64,000 nt of DNA from Cynocephalus volans (taxonomy: Eukaryota; Chordata; Mammalia; Dermoptera; Cynocephalidae): NCBI RefSeq assembly GCF_027409185.1, contig NC_084469.1, forward strand, positions 30,184,293 through 30,248,292. The letters run 5' to 3'. Numbering within the stretch: position 1 is the first letter of the stretch; each line of letters begins with the position of its first letter. This document shows, in pieces, positions 37,182 through 50,087 of this stretch. The notes beneath the pieces were generated by a model that worked only from the letters and a program-made list of their open reading frames with translations, did not search any database and was not told the DNA's origin. A program made the position numbers and the translations under genes.

Positions 37182-38195
37182 CTATCTATCCCTTGATGCC
37201 ACAGCCATGAAGACTTTCTTGAAATGTGTAAGTCCTACCTTTGGAGTCAGTTCAGATGCTGTCAAATGGGTCCTGGCCCTGTGGTCTTCGTTCCTCTTCC
37301 ACAGCTGGGAAGTTTACAGCCAGCTGGTCTAAGCATCTGCTAGCATTCATTTTGGGGGCACGCATGTTGGAGAGTGGGTTCCTGTTCCTCTATTGCTGAG
37401 GCAGAGATGAGACAGCATTGGAATGATTTGGAAAGAGGACTCCCTGAGTTTCCCAAATGTAGAGCAGAAGTGGGTGAAGGAGGTGTCCTGCATGAAGCCC
37501 GGAGATGAGGAGTCTAGTTTCCTGCTTGAAGGAAACAAGGTGGGTCACAGCACTGAGAAAATTTGACATTATTCACCAGATTATAACGCTTCCTCTAGCT
37601 TGACTCCCTCAGGTCTTCATTCAGACCAACATCAGGGTGATTGCTGAAAAACAACACACTCCTTCAGCTCTGTCCTGAGGGGACAGCTGACTCTCCCGGG
37701 TAATCTTTCCCAGAGTAATTTTCCAGAGGAAAGATTGAGTGAGAGTTCCCTGGAGAGTGTGTCTCTAGGGTCCAAGCTCTGGGCTGCCTTATTGCAGCAT
37801 CTGAGTTAGAAGCTGGGCCCCTCTCCTCTGCTGTTCAGCACAGACTTGCAACCACCCCTTGGAACATGGAAGGCGATGGTACAATGGAGCTCCCGAACTT
37901 TCTTCAAGCTCACACTGAAGCCATTCAGGTGTTAAGTGGGGCAGAGAAGAAGAAGCATATTTCCTCCTGTCCTTAGGATTTGACTGGAAGAGCATTAGGG
38001 TGGGGATTTATATTTTCCTTTCTCTTTCATGCTCATAGGAGGACTCCTAATATTTTAGAGTCTTAAGAATGAAAAAGGTGTTGCTGTTCTCTAGTCCACT
38101 TTATGTATGTGCCACTTTTATAATAGCTGTGATTAGTGATCTTAATTCTATGATTTAGCATGGCCTGTGGCAGGGAGGTCACTGTGATGATGAAG

Positions 38196-38426
38196 TCTAT
38201 GACGTCTGGGTAGGTGAGTCCTGGATCTGCCACTTACTGGCTGTCCCTGACCTTGAACACTTATTTAACTTACTCATTTGCAAAAAAGGAATAGTAATGA
38301 TACTAACAGCAACAGCAACATCTGCATAAATTTATGAGGAGTCAGTGAATTAGTATCCAAAAAGTCCTTAAAAGTAAAGCTAGCACATAGCACATAGTAA
38401 AGGTTAACTGCTATTCTTCTAACAAT
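38196..38426 (+). repeat. MIR SINE, unit 2
   Basis: Copy of the element at 18845-19075. Confidence 0.85.
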
Positions 38427-40410
38427 CACACTAGTCATGGAATTGTTTGACAACTCTCGAAAATCTTTTTCAGACTCTGCACATGGCAGATGTTGACATC
38501 ACTTTTGTTGAATTGCATTTTCCTCTAGACATGTTTCAGGTGACACCACCCTTATTTGCTCTGTTCCTAATTGCCCTGTGTTCATATCATGCTCCAGCAT
38601 CAAGGATGTGGATTTCCCAGACATAGATGAAATGATATCCCAGGAGGAATATTTTCTTCCTCATAATCACATTTTGCCTTGGTGTTCATCTCTGAATCTC
38701 TTAGTACTTCCATGTTTTATTTACTGGGTACCTATTTGGGTCAAGATGTTGTGGAATGCCATAGAAGAGTTCAGTCAGACAAGGAGGCTTTAACCCTCAA
38801 ATATTTGCACATACTTCCTCTGGATAATGACTACAGCTTTCACTGGCTTATGAAAGGAATCTTGACCATCCGCTTTTCCGTCAAATTGAAAAACCTTCGG
38901 AGTATTTCTTTGGATGAGAGAGGCTAAATGTCATTGTCCATTGGCAATTGCAGGCTTGGTTAACCCCCTTTTCGTTGAATGACTTTTGGGAAACAGGAAT
39001 GACCTTTGAAATATATTTGCACAATAAGGGTACAGGAGAAATACCTTAGGAGACAACTTAACTTAAAATCAGTTTAAGAAAGGGAACAAAAAAGTTCTGA
39101 AGTAATTGTTTTTATGTGCTTAATACATTAAAAAGAAGACATAGTGTAGAACTGAAAGAAATTGAGATGAAAATGAAAATGTCTTGAAAATAGCAGACAG
39201 AATGAATGAGGAGCTGAGAAATGATTTTGGTTCTCAATTTAGCCAGCTCTGACAATTCAGAAAATAAATCAGTAACATGTTGGACAGAATTCAGATGTCC
39301 TTCTGGAAGGAAGATTAAAAGGAGAAACAGTTTAAAACAATAATATAAGAGAAATGTTGAGTGTGCAGAGAATGTGGAACTCTATCTAAAGAATATTAGT
39401 CATTCCACAGAAGGAAACCAGAAGAAATAGGACAAAGGCAACAGTTAGAGTTACAATAACAAGTCGTATTACAGTGAGTCAAAAACTCGAGTTCAGATTG
39501 AAATCCTCACTTACTCTGGAGAATATTAATGAAAATATCCTTACATGTCTCTTATTGATGTCTGTATTTTAGTGATAGGAAAATTTCTTCAGAATAGAAA
39601 TTTAAGTGTCAGAGAGTAATAGATAACCTGAAAAGGAACAGAAGTTCAAATCAGCTTCAGATTTCTCCCAACCCCAGTTCCAGAAAATTTTCACACTTCT
39701 AAGAGGAAAATGTCATAACTCATAATTCTATACTAAGGTCATTTTTTTCGGACCTGTTTACAAAATTAAGTGAAAATACTGGAAATAGTTTGTAAAATAT
39801 AATTTTATGGCAGAAATTTAAATAGTGTGAATGACCTATATTGTACAACTCTGAATAATTTAACAAAGACCGTGAGTTTGAAGATTGGGAAGGAATGCAG
39901 GAAAGACACTTTCTAATTCTCATGTTACATAAACAGGACTTAAGTTGTTTTTTCCCTCAACTTTATAAGGAGAGAAATAAAGGTTTAAGTAGGTTAATTC
40001 TATTATAAATTACTTATCCACTATAGAATTAAAAAAAATAGTGCAAGTCACTGTATCAAATCATACAACTCGTCTGTATGATGCTATAGAAAAAGACACA
40101 GATTCTCATAGTTTTAGTTGAAAGAAGAAGTCTACTGGAGTCAGATATCTATATTACCTTTAAGTAGAAATGGAAGATGAGTTAAACTCCAAGGCTCTTA
40201 CAACTAACATAGAGAGCAGGTACAGTCCTAATTATACTTCTAGAAATCGCAGGTGCAAATTTGAAAGTGGTATACAGATGATTCACTAAGTAATAATTGA
40301 GAACATCACTTTAACATGCCTGAACAGCTCTTATGAAAATAAAGATTACATTCTATAGGACATAAAATAATCTCTGAAATACAAATGTCTTGAGAAAACT
40401 TATTTTCAAG

Positions 40411-43154
40411 GAGATTTATTTATTTATTTATTTGAAACATAATTGTACATATCTATGGGTTATAGTATTGAATATCAATACCTGTGTGCAATATTGTGAT
40501 GCTGAAATCAGGATAATTAGTATATTCAGCTTTACACAACATAATTATTTTTTGTGGCCCTTTCCCAGTCTGTCACTAACACCCCTCCTGCTCCCCTTTC
40601 CACCTGTAGTAGGCTCAGTTCTGTTCTCTCCTTTTGAAAGTTCAGTGAATTACTGTGATTGTAGTATGTTTCTTTCTTTCTATATTTATTTATTTATTTA
40701 TTTATTTATTAGTTCTCACTAATAAGTGAGGACATGCAGTATTTCTCTTCCTGTGCCTAGGTTATTTCACTTAACATAAATTTCCCTAAGCTCATCCATG
40801 TTGCTGTGAATGGCAGAATTCCATTCTTTTTTTATGACCAAAGAGTATTCCATTGGGTATATATACCACACTTTCCTTTTCCAGTTGTCTGTTGATGGAC
40901 ACTGAGGTTGGTTCAAACTCTTGGCTATCATTAACAGAGCTGTAATAAACAGGGGAATGTAGGTATCCCTTCAGCATGATGATTTCCATTTCTTTGGGCA
41001 TATACCTAGCAGTGGGTTGCTGTATCATAGGGTAGTTCTATCTGTAGTTGTTTATGGAAACTCCACACTGTTTTCCATAATGGCTGCACTAATTTACAAT
41101 CCCACCAACAGTGTAGAAGAGTTAGTTCCCTTTTCTCTACATCCTTGTCAGCACTTGTAATTCTCTGTCTTTTTGATATTGGCCAGTCTAACTGAGGTGA
41201 GACGATATCTCAAGGTGGTTTTAATTTGCATTTCCCTGATGGTTAGTGATGTTGAGCATTTTTTCATGTGTTTGATGGCCATTTGTATATCTTCCTTTGA
41301 GAAATGCCTATTCAGCTCCTTTGCCCAGTTTTTAATTGTGTTACTTTTTTTTTTCAGTTAAGGTGTTTGAGTTCCTTGTATGTTCTAGACATTAATCCGT
41401 TGCTGGATGCATAGTTTGCAAATGTTTTCTCCCATTCTTTAGGTTGCCTTTTCACTCTGTTTCTTCTGCCATGTAGAAATTTTTTAGTTTGATATAATCC
41501 TAGTTGTTTACTTTTTCTTCTGTTGGTTGTGCTTTTGGGTTGTTATTCATAAAGTATTTGCCCAGTCCTACTTCCTGATGTATTTCCTTTATGTTTTCAC
41601 TTAGGGGTTTCATATTTCAGGTCTTATATTTAAGTCTTTATTCCATCTTGAGTTGACTTTGGTATATGGTGAGAGATACAGGTCTAGTTTCATTCTTCTA
41701 CAAATGGTTATCCAATTTTCTCAGTGCCATTTATTGAAGAGGCGATCTTTTTCCCAATGTATATTCTCAGTGCCTTTGTTATAGATCAGTTGGCTGTAAG
41801 TATGTGGGTTGATTTCTGGGTTCTGTATTCTTTTTCTTTGGTCTGAGTGTCTGTTTTTATGCTATTACCATGCTATTTTGTTTACTACAGCTTTGTAGTA
41901 TAGTTTGAAGTCAGGTAGCATAATGCCTCTGGCTTAGTATTTTTTTTTTTTTGCACAGGATTGCTTTGTCTATTTGATGTCTTTTGTTATTCCACATGAA
42001 TGTTACGATTGCTTTTTTCTATTTCTATGAGGAATGACATGAGTATTTTGATGGGGATTGCACTGAGTCCGTGGATAGCTTTGGATAGCATGGACATTTT
42101 CACAATGTTAATTCTTCCAGTCCAAGAGCATGGAATGTCTTTCCAGCTTTTTGTATCCTCTTTAGTTTCTTCTAGCAGTGCTTTGTAGTTCTTGTTGTAA
42201 ATAACTTTCACCTCCTTAATTAAATTAATTCCAAGGTATTTTATTTTTTGGTGACTATTGTAAATGGGCTTGCTTTCTTGATTTCTTTTTCTGCTCGTTC
42301 ATTATAGGAATATAAAAACAGTACTGATTTTTGTGTGTTGTTATTTGTATCCTACAGCTTTACTGAAATCATTTATCAGTTCTAGGAGTTTTTTTGTAGA
42401 GTCTTTCAGTCTTTCTATTTATAGGATCATGTAATCTGCAAACAGGGACAGCTTACATTCATCTGTTCCAATCTGGATGCCCTTTATTTCTTTCTCTTGA
42501 CTGATTGCTCTGGTAAGTAATTCTAATACTATGTTAAATAGGAGTGGTGAGAGCAGGCATCCTTGTCTTGTTCCTGTTCTTAAAGGAAAAGTTTTCAGGT
42601 TTTCCCCATTCAGGATAATATTGGTGGTGGATTTGTTGTATATGGCTTTTATTGTGTTTAGGTATTTTCCTTCTATGCCTAATTTGCTAAGAGCCTTTAT
42701 GATGAAGGGATGTGCAATTTGTCAAATGCTTCTTCAGCATCTATTGAGATAATAATATGTTTTTTGTCCCTGATTTTGTGGATGTGGTGTATCACATTAA
42801 TTGACTTGTGTATGTTGAACCATCCTTGTATCTCTGGGATGAATCCCACTAGATCATGGTGTATAATTTTTTTGATGTATTGCTGTATTCTGTTTGCTAA
42901 CATTTTGTTGAGGACTTTTGCATCTATGTTCATCAGAAATACTGGCCTGTACTTTTCTTTCTTTGCCGTATCTTTGGTTTTGGTAAAGGGCGATGCTGGC
43001 ATCATAGAATGAGTTGGGGAGAATCACCTCTGCTTCATTCTTTTGGAATAGTTTGAAGATAATTAATATTAATTCTTCTCTAATGGTTTGGTAGAATTCA
43101 GGTGTAAAGACATGTGTTTGTGGGCTTTTCTTTGTTCGGAGACTGCTGATTAGA
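40411..43154 (-). mobile_element. L1 at the unit 2/3 junction
   Basis: Copy of the L1 at 21060-23803 at offset 19351, with the same broken frames; no independent insertion. Confidence 0.85.
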
Positions 43155-46100
43155 ATACACAAAAAGTCCTCTTGGAATTTATAATCCATATTGATGTGAT
43201 CACACAGCCCTCAGAGGTCCCTTTCATCCTGAAGTTTCTGTGCAGCCCCTGGGATCACGGACTCTTTGCCCTTGCCGTTAAAGGAAGTGCACATCCCTCC
43301 TTATCTCTCTGCTCCTGTCTGTTGCCAGCTACTCGTGGAACACAGAACCTTCCCTGCAGCTCTCACCAGGGCACAGTCTCTGTATGGATTCAGCCCACAG
43401 ACTCTGAGCTTCCCAGGAATCCTCACCACGGATTGGAGTCTGTCTCCTCCGGACAACTTACCTGTAACTTCTCAAAGTTCCTGATTTGTAATATCTCCCC
43501 TCATCCCTTTTGTTAAAAATATGAGCACTGGAATTAAAGGTGGTGTGGAAGTCCGTGAAGTTCATCTTTCCATTCAACCAGGAATCCTCTCACCCGCATC
43601 CTGGGAGAGGCTGTTTTGCCTGTGGTGGGTGCACTGACCAGCAGGTCCCCTACAACAGAGCATCCTGCCCCACTTCAGATCAGGTTCCCATTTTCCCTTA
43701 TGACTCTGGATGTCTGATCATTTCTTAGTACTATCCAGATGTGCTTTTAAAGTACCTTTCAGTTAATATTATATTATATGCATTTACCTGTATTACTACA
43801 TGTTCTTCAAAACATGATTTTAATGACACATGGTTTTCTCTTCCTTCTATCAATGGAGACATCCCCTCGCCTTACTTTCTACTACTCTAGACACTCTGAG
43901 CTGCTCTAAATGCTCTGAAATTACTATGATTTTTTTTGCCTCAACTCTGATGTAACTTCCTCTAGAAAGTCTTCCCTGACCAACATACTTGAATTAAATA
44001 TACCTGCCTTGTACTTCTGTGACAGCATCCTTGATATTACCACAGGTTACAAGTCTATATTGAGTTTCTGTTCTGCCTTCAGTATGGAGGTAAGGAGGAT
44101 ATAGTGATGAACAAGCCAGACAAGAAACTTACATCTTCCGTGAAGAAAAAAAAAATCCACCAGAGACACATTATTATAAACAACTTACTCTGAGCATGTG
44201 GAGTGTGTTACGAAGTTTACAAATATGAGAATATGACAGAGAGAGACTAGGATGGGTGGGTGACTTCCTTTTTTTTATTGAAGGATAACTGATCATACAT
44301 ATCTGTGGGGTACAAAGTTGACTATCATTAGTTGTATATAATATGTTGGTCAAATCAAGGTAGTTAGCTTATTCATTGTTACAATATATCATCATTCTCT
44401 GTGTCCATTAACCAATTTCTCATTTATTTCTTATTAACCTCCTTCTCTCCTTCCCTCCTATCCCCTTTCCACATCTAGTAACCACAGTTCTGTTCTCTCT
44501 GGGAAAACTGGACATCAACATGTAGAAGAATGAAACTAGACCTGTACCTCTCGCCACATACCAAAATCAACTCCAAATCGATTAAAGACTTAAATAGAAG
44601 ACCTGAAGCTATAAAACACCCAGATGAAAATATAGGGGAAACACTTCAGGATGTAGAACTGGGCAAAGACTTTAAGTATAAGACTGTAAAGGCACAGGCA
44701 ACAAAAGAAAAAAAAATACAAATGGGATTATATCAAACTAAACAGCTTCTGCACAGAAAAGCAAACAATCAACAGAGTGAAAAGACAACCCACAGAATGG
44801 TAGAAAATATTTGCAAACCATACATCTGACAAGGGATTAATATCCAGAATATACATGTACAGTTCCTTTCAATGAAGTCAAGAATGAGGCTCTGAGGAGA
44901 GACTTAAAGTTGATATTCATTAGTAATTCAATTGGGATTGTATTATATTTATATTTTGATTGCGGAGGGTCAGAGTTTTTATGATATTCCATTCTTCAGG
45001 GCCAAGAACATGGTATTTCTTCTATTTTTCACATCTTGTTTAATTATCTTCAATAAAATGCTACAGTTTTCTTAACATAGGTTTTCAGCTTTCCCTCTTG
45101 CACTTATACCAAAGTATTTCATAGTTTGTTTTCTATTTTCTGTAATTATCATTTTTCTTATTATTTTAATCTCTCTGTCTCCATCCTAAATTTTGGGGGG
45201 GGGAGAATCTTAAGTTTGTACTTCACAAAATAGATGATCATTTCTGAAGTATCCATGTTAATATTATCTGCACCTTATGCTGAACTATTTATAGTAAATC
45301 ATAATTGTCCTGGCATTACCACTCTAAATATTCAGTCTATATCTCTAAAAAACTCCTATTACACATGCCACAAATAGCATTTTCACACCAACTCAATTAA
45401 TAATAATACTTTATTATTGTTTTTTGCTGGTCCATATTCATATTTCTCTCTTCTTCTTTCAATACCACTATGAGAATATCCCACAGGAACCCTTGAAAAC
45501 ACAACCCAAACAGCACTAACTTTTCTTAAAATATTTTCTTTATCACCCATTTCATTCAAGGCATCCTTTTCCTTCAGGCGCTCTGCCTCAAATTTCTGAA
45601 GATATATTCATGTCCTTACTTACGTCTGTCATAAAATCACTACATTCTGTTGTTCCTATTTCCACATTACCTTTCATCTAGATCCTTCATGTATGTCTTC
45701 ACATTATCTTGTGTAGATTGCTCTGTGAGATGCCTAATTAAACTCCTGGTCCTGTCACTCCGTGTTCCTTCCTCACTGCTCTCTGTGCAATCCTTCATTC
45801 AAGACAGACTCTCATCATTGCTTTATGCAGAGCTTTTATTTATTACCTTTCTCTATCTATCATCATCTTCTTCTATCATCTATCATCTCTCTATTTATGT
45901 ATTTATAAAGGGTAATATATAAAAACCCCTTGATTAGGAACCTAACCTGAAAATTGGGAATTCGTTAGTAACCTGCATAATCTATATAGTATCCCCACTT
46001 CAGTTCCCTTGAGTCTCTCCTATTGTATATCCTCTCACCTTCAGTCCTTTGCTCCTCTTTCCCTTAATTTAGTTTTTAATAAACTTCTATTTTATGTACA

Positions 46101-46642
46101 CATACATGAAAACCGTGTATTTTTTGGTCATTTTAGTTGTTTGTAACCTTATTCTAATTGTGTCAATAATGATCTTTTGAGATTTACATCTTTTAAACTT
46201 AATATTATGTTAATAAGATCAACCAAACTGTAGCATGTCTCTGTGGACCATTTAGAAAAAAAGGGGTTCATGTACTGGCTTGAGTGACTAATACCAATTA
46301 CCAAGGACTTAATAGTCAAACAATGAATTGACGTTTGAATAGTGATTTATGGACTTCAAAGCATGAGCTATTGTGATCCTCCCAGCTTGTGAACTGTACT
46401 CTGCTAGTCAGTAGCATAGCTGGGGCACGGTCCCATTAGTCCTGTGCTGGTGCTCTGCCAAAAGGAGCAGAAATGTGTACAATTTGATACTCTCAATGAA
46501 ATATCTTATCAATCTGTTATAAGACTTCTGAGAAGATCAATTTTCTGGGTGAAAAGATTACAGATGGCTTCTTGGATGGGATGACATTGGGGGTGGATTT
46601 TCGGGTGTGTATTGCAGTCTCTAGTGTATGTCCTCACATTGG
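43155..46642. other. Unit 3 left part
   Basis: Near-identical copy of 23804-27291, including the 3.17-kb deletion junction at 45451/45452. No gene. Confidence 0.6.
44268..44854. mobile_element. 5'-inverted L1 insertion, unit 3
   Basis: Copy of the insertion at 24917-25503 at the constant 19351-base offset, with the same inversion junction at about 44498. Confidence 0.8.
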
Positions 46643-47572
46643 TTATGAGAAGATTCTCTTGCTGAAGAGTTTCCGCAGGGCAGCCTTCATGTCCCGGTTT
46701 CTCAGACTATAGATGAAAGGGTTTAACATCGGGGTCACTGCGATGTACATCACAGTTATCACTGCATCCTTTAGGCTATAAGCTGTGAGAGGGCGGAAAT
46801 ACATGCCCATGACTGTCCCGTAGTACAAAGAGACAACTGTGAGGTGGGAACCACAGGTGGAGAAGGCTTTGAGCACACCCTTAGTGGAGGGAAACCATAA
46901 GACCGTGGAAAAGACCCGAACATAGGAGAAAATGATGAACAGCAATGGCATGCAGAAAACACTAACCCCGAGGTACATCATCTTCACATTAAAGTGGATG
47001 TCAGAACAGGACAGCTTGAGCAAAGAAGCAAGGTCACAGTAGAAGTTGGTCACTCCCTGGTTGCCACAAAAGGACAGACTAGCTGTGAGCAGAGTTTGGG
47101 ACAGGGCAATGGCATTTCCAATCACCCAAGACCCAACAACTAGCAGAACACAGGACTTTGGACTCACTATTATTGTGTAGTGAAGTGGGTGGCTGATGGC
47201 CACAGCACGATCATATGACATCACAGCCAAGATATAGCTGTCTGCGTTAGCCAAGGCTATCATGAAGTTCATCTGTGTTAGGCAACCCCCAAAGGAGATG
47301 GACTTGCTACCTGAGAGATGGTTAGCCAGCATCTTAGGGACGGTTACAGAGGAGAAGAAGACGTCCACCAAGGAGAGGTTGGCAAGGAAAAAATACATGG
47401 GGTTGTGAAGGTGAACGTCAGAGTGAATGGCCCAGATGATGAGCAGGTTTCCAGTCAGTGTGACGGGGTAAATGACCAGGAAGAGGATGAAGAAGAAATA
47501 TTCTTGTTCCTGCTGACCAGTTATTCCCAGGAGGATGAATTCCAGGGTAGAGGACTGGTTTCCTTCCCTCAT
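46643..47572 (-). CDS. OR1A1: Olfactory receptor, OR1A1-like, copy 3 (identical protein to copy 2)
   Basis: Intact 309-residue OR1A receptor lying exactly 19351 bases from copy 2, with the same protein sequence and, as far as I compared, the same bases throughout coding and flanking DNA. It has the full set of OR motifs: N-terminal NQS, GN in TM1, PMYFFLANLS, MSYDRAVAIS, three loop-2 cysteines, SY in TM5, KAFSTCGSHLT and PMLNPFIYSLRN. The duplicated flanks extend far beyond the coding exon, from about 14.5 to 33.9 kb in copy form, so any proximal promoter or 5' exon within a few kilobases was copied too. It is probably as functional as copy 2 if the duplication is real. It is downstream of this gene's unit, at about 53.3 kb, that the sequence departs from the other copies. 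Confidence 0.94.
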   Translation of the reverse strand: MREGNQSSTLEFILLGITGQQEQEYFFFILFLVIYPVTLTGNLLIIWAIHSDVHLHNPMYFFLANLSLVDVFFSSVTVPKMLANHLSGSKSISFGGCLTQMNFMIALANADSYILAVMSYDRAVAISHPLHYTIIVSPKSCVLLVVGSWVIGNAIALSQTLLTASLSFCGNQGVTNFYCDLASLLKLSCSDIHFNVKMMYLGVSVFCMPLLFIIFSYVRVFSTVLWFPSTKGVLKAFSTCGSHLTVVSLYYGTVMGMYFRPLTAYSLKDAVITVMYIAVTPMLNPFIYSLRNRDMKAALRKLFSKRIFS

Positions 47573-50087
47573 GGCTTCTTCAGCATGAAGGTGAGAGAAA
47601 TTCAGAATTATTAGTGCAGTTCCTATGTGCAGTTATCTTCCTTATCCATCCCTTTTGACTGAAGTGATCAGCTGTGTCTATATCTGGATTTACAAAGTCC
47701 AGACATAGCCAATACATGGGGGAAAAAATCCCCTGGTTGTCAGTGAAACGAGATGACAGTCAGCCCTGGACACTAATATCTGAGAAGTGAGCAATCTGTG
47801 AATCAGAGCTGCCCATCCTCTCCAACCCCAGCACCACCACTCAGACACCTAGGGTTTACTCATTGGACACATAATTAAAATTTATATTCTAGGTCCTTGA
47901 TACTTTCTTAGGCTCCATGGAAAAATCATAAATACATGAAAATACAGATTGTTCATCTGTTTATTTAATGAAAGACAGTCTCTGCTCTCAAGGACCTTAC
48001 AACTTCATGGAGACGCCAGAGTCACACACTAATTGAATAACAGATGATAAGAAATGGAAACCATGTTGTAGTATTTGAAAAAACACTCCAGAGAAAAGAA
48101 TGTACCAATACAATGGCTCTCTGGGGAATTAGAAATTAATCAAACCCTGAGTGAGCCCAGAGCCCAGGAAGCAACAGGGGTCTACATTCCCATGAGAAGC
48201 TTATGAACCATGATGAACACGAGGGTTAGAACCCGGAAAACATGTTCAGTGGATTTTCACCCCTGGTGACCCATTTTTGATGTAGACTTTCACCATCTCC
48301 TTTATAGATTTTATTTCTTTTAACTCTTAAATATATGTAATAATAATTGTTTTTTCCCTATCATTTCTCACTTTTATTCATTACTTCTTTGGTGTCAGCT
48401 AACTCCTTAGTGGCTCCAACTCTTGCTTAGTACACTCTCAGGTCTATGTATATAGGCTAAATCTCTTTTCCTCATAATTCTATGCCCAGTCATCTTGCCA
48501 CCATGTTTTACCAATACCCATATTCTACACATCCAACCAAGAAGATTGCAAAGTTCTTGGAGGAGGAAATCTATTTCTTGTCTATTCTTATTTCCTCCAG
48601 AGAGAATATTGAGGAATATTGTTTGTTGTTTGAACCAATATTTTTGCATTCAATATTATTTGTGTTGAATCCAGGTTCATTTTATGAATTATCTTTATGA
48701 GTTCCTCACACGTGGGATATTCACAGGCATCCAGTTTATCCCTCACTTCTACATCTACTCTTGCTGATTTTCATGGAAATCATTCTTAGATAAATGAATA
48801 TTTCTACATTTTCTTTCAGTACTATGGCTTATTCTCTTATTATTTTCTACTTGAAATACTGTAATGCTCCCTTGACTCCTTGACTACAGGTTTTCTCCAT
48901 TTTGATCAATCTTGCAATCTCAGGCCCATTAACTGGGTAGACACTACTAATAGGTGATGCAGATCCACGTAATTCTCTTCTTTCTGGTCATTCGCTTAGA
49001 CTACCTGCAATGAGATATGGTTTGTGGTTGAATTTTACTCTATCCAGTTATGTGTTCCAGGTCTAGGCTTCCCTCACCTAATTGTTTCCTTTGGCCAGCT
49101 GGATGTCAATGACAAGGAAGCTGAATGGGACGGCAAAGTCACACAGTGCAATGAGTCTTGTCCCTATTAGTCCAAATGAAGGATAGCCTCCCACCACCAA
49201 GATGACCCACTGGGACTGATATGTAGGAGATTGATAAACTTTTGTTTTGTCTAAACAAGTACACTTTGAGATCGGTTTGTTGGTGTTGTCCAGGATATCC
49301 TAAGTAATTTTCTAATTTTTCTGGAGAGAACTCTACTCAATCATTAGTTGAATCTATGTTTAATTCAGTCACCAATTCTCATTGTCTACAATGAGAATTA
49401 TACCTTATAGATGCGAATTATATGCTAGACACAGGGAATGCCACTATAATTATTTTTCTCCCAAATATGATATACTTTTTCATCTCTGCATCTAAAGAAA
49501 TTTGGTTTTCTTTCTTGAAATGCCTTTCTCATCTTCACATAGAATTGTAATATCTCAGGGTTGAGAGTGTTCCATAAACGTGGAAGTCATAGAGACCTTC
49601 CTTTCTAACCATATCAAATGGTTAGCTCATTTGGTATAGAGGTGTGCAATTTCAAAGGAGGATTCTTGGCAATATGGCAGGCTAAGCTGATGTTGAAAAG
49701 TCTCATTCTTATTAAAACACAGAAATTCTAGGTATGTTGTAAATGCAACGTTAAAAAATATGCATAGAGAAACCTATAAGAAAAAATGGGAATACCTAGG
49801 TATGACAAAACAAACAAACAAAGAAAACCCCCCAAAACTCAAAGGTAGTGTTCCATGCCACCTCTGATGCTATGGTGGCATATTAGTGTTTCCAACTAGG
49901 AATCAGTTCCTAACAGCTAGAGTCTAGGGTGTTCATGTCCATTTGTACAGGAGATGGCCACAGATCTGCATGAACTATGGAGCTTAATTTGAGCCCCTGC
50001 ATAAAGCACTTGAAGTTTTATCCTATTTGTGAAAAAATAGTAGTAAGATTTTTCTATATAAGAATGGAAAGCAAAAGCATAAAATGC

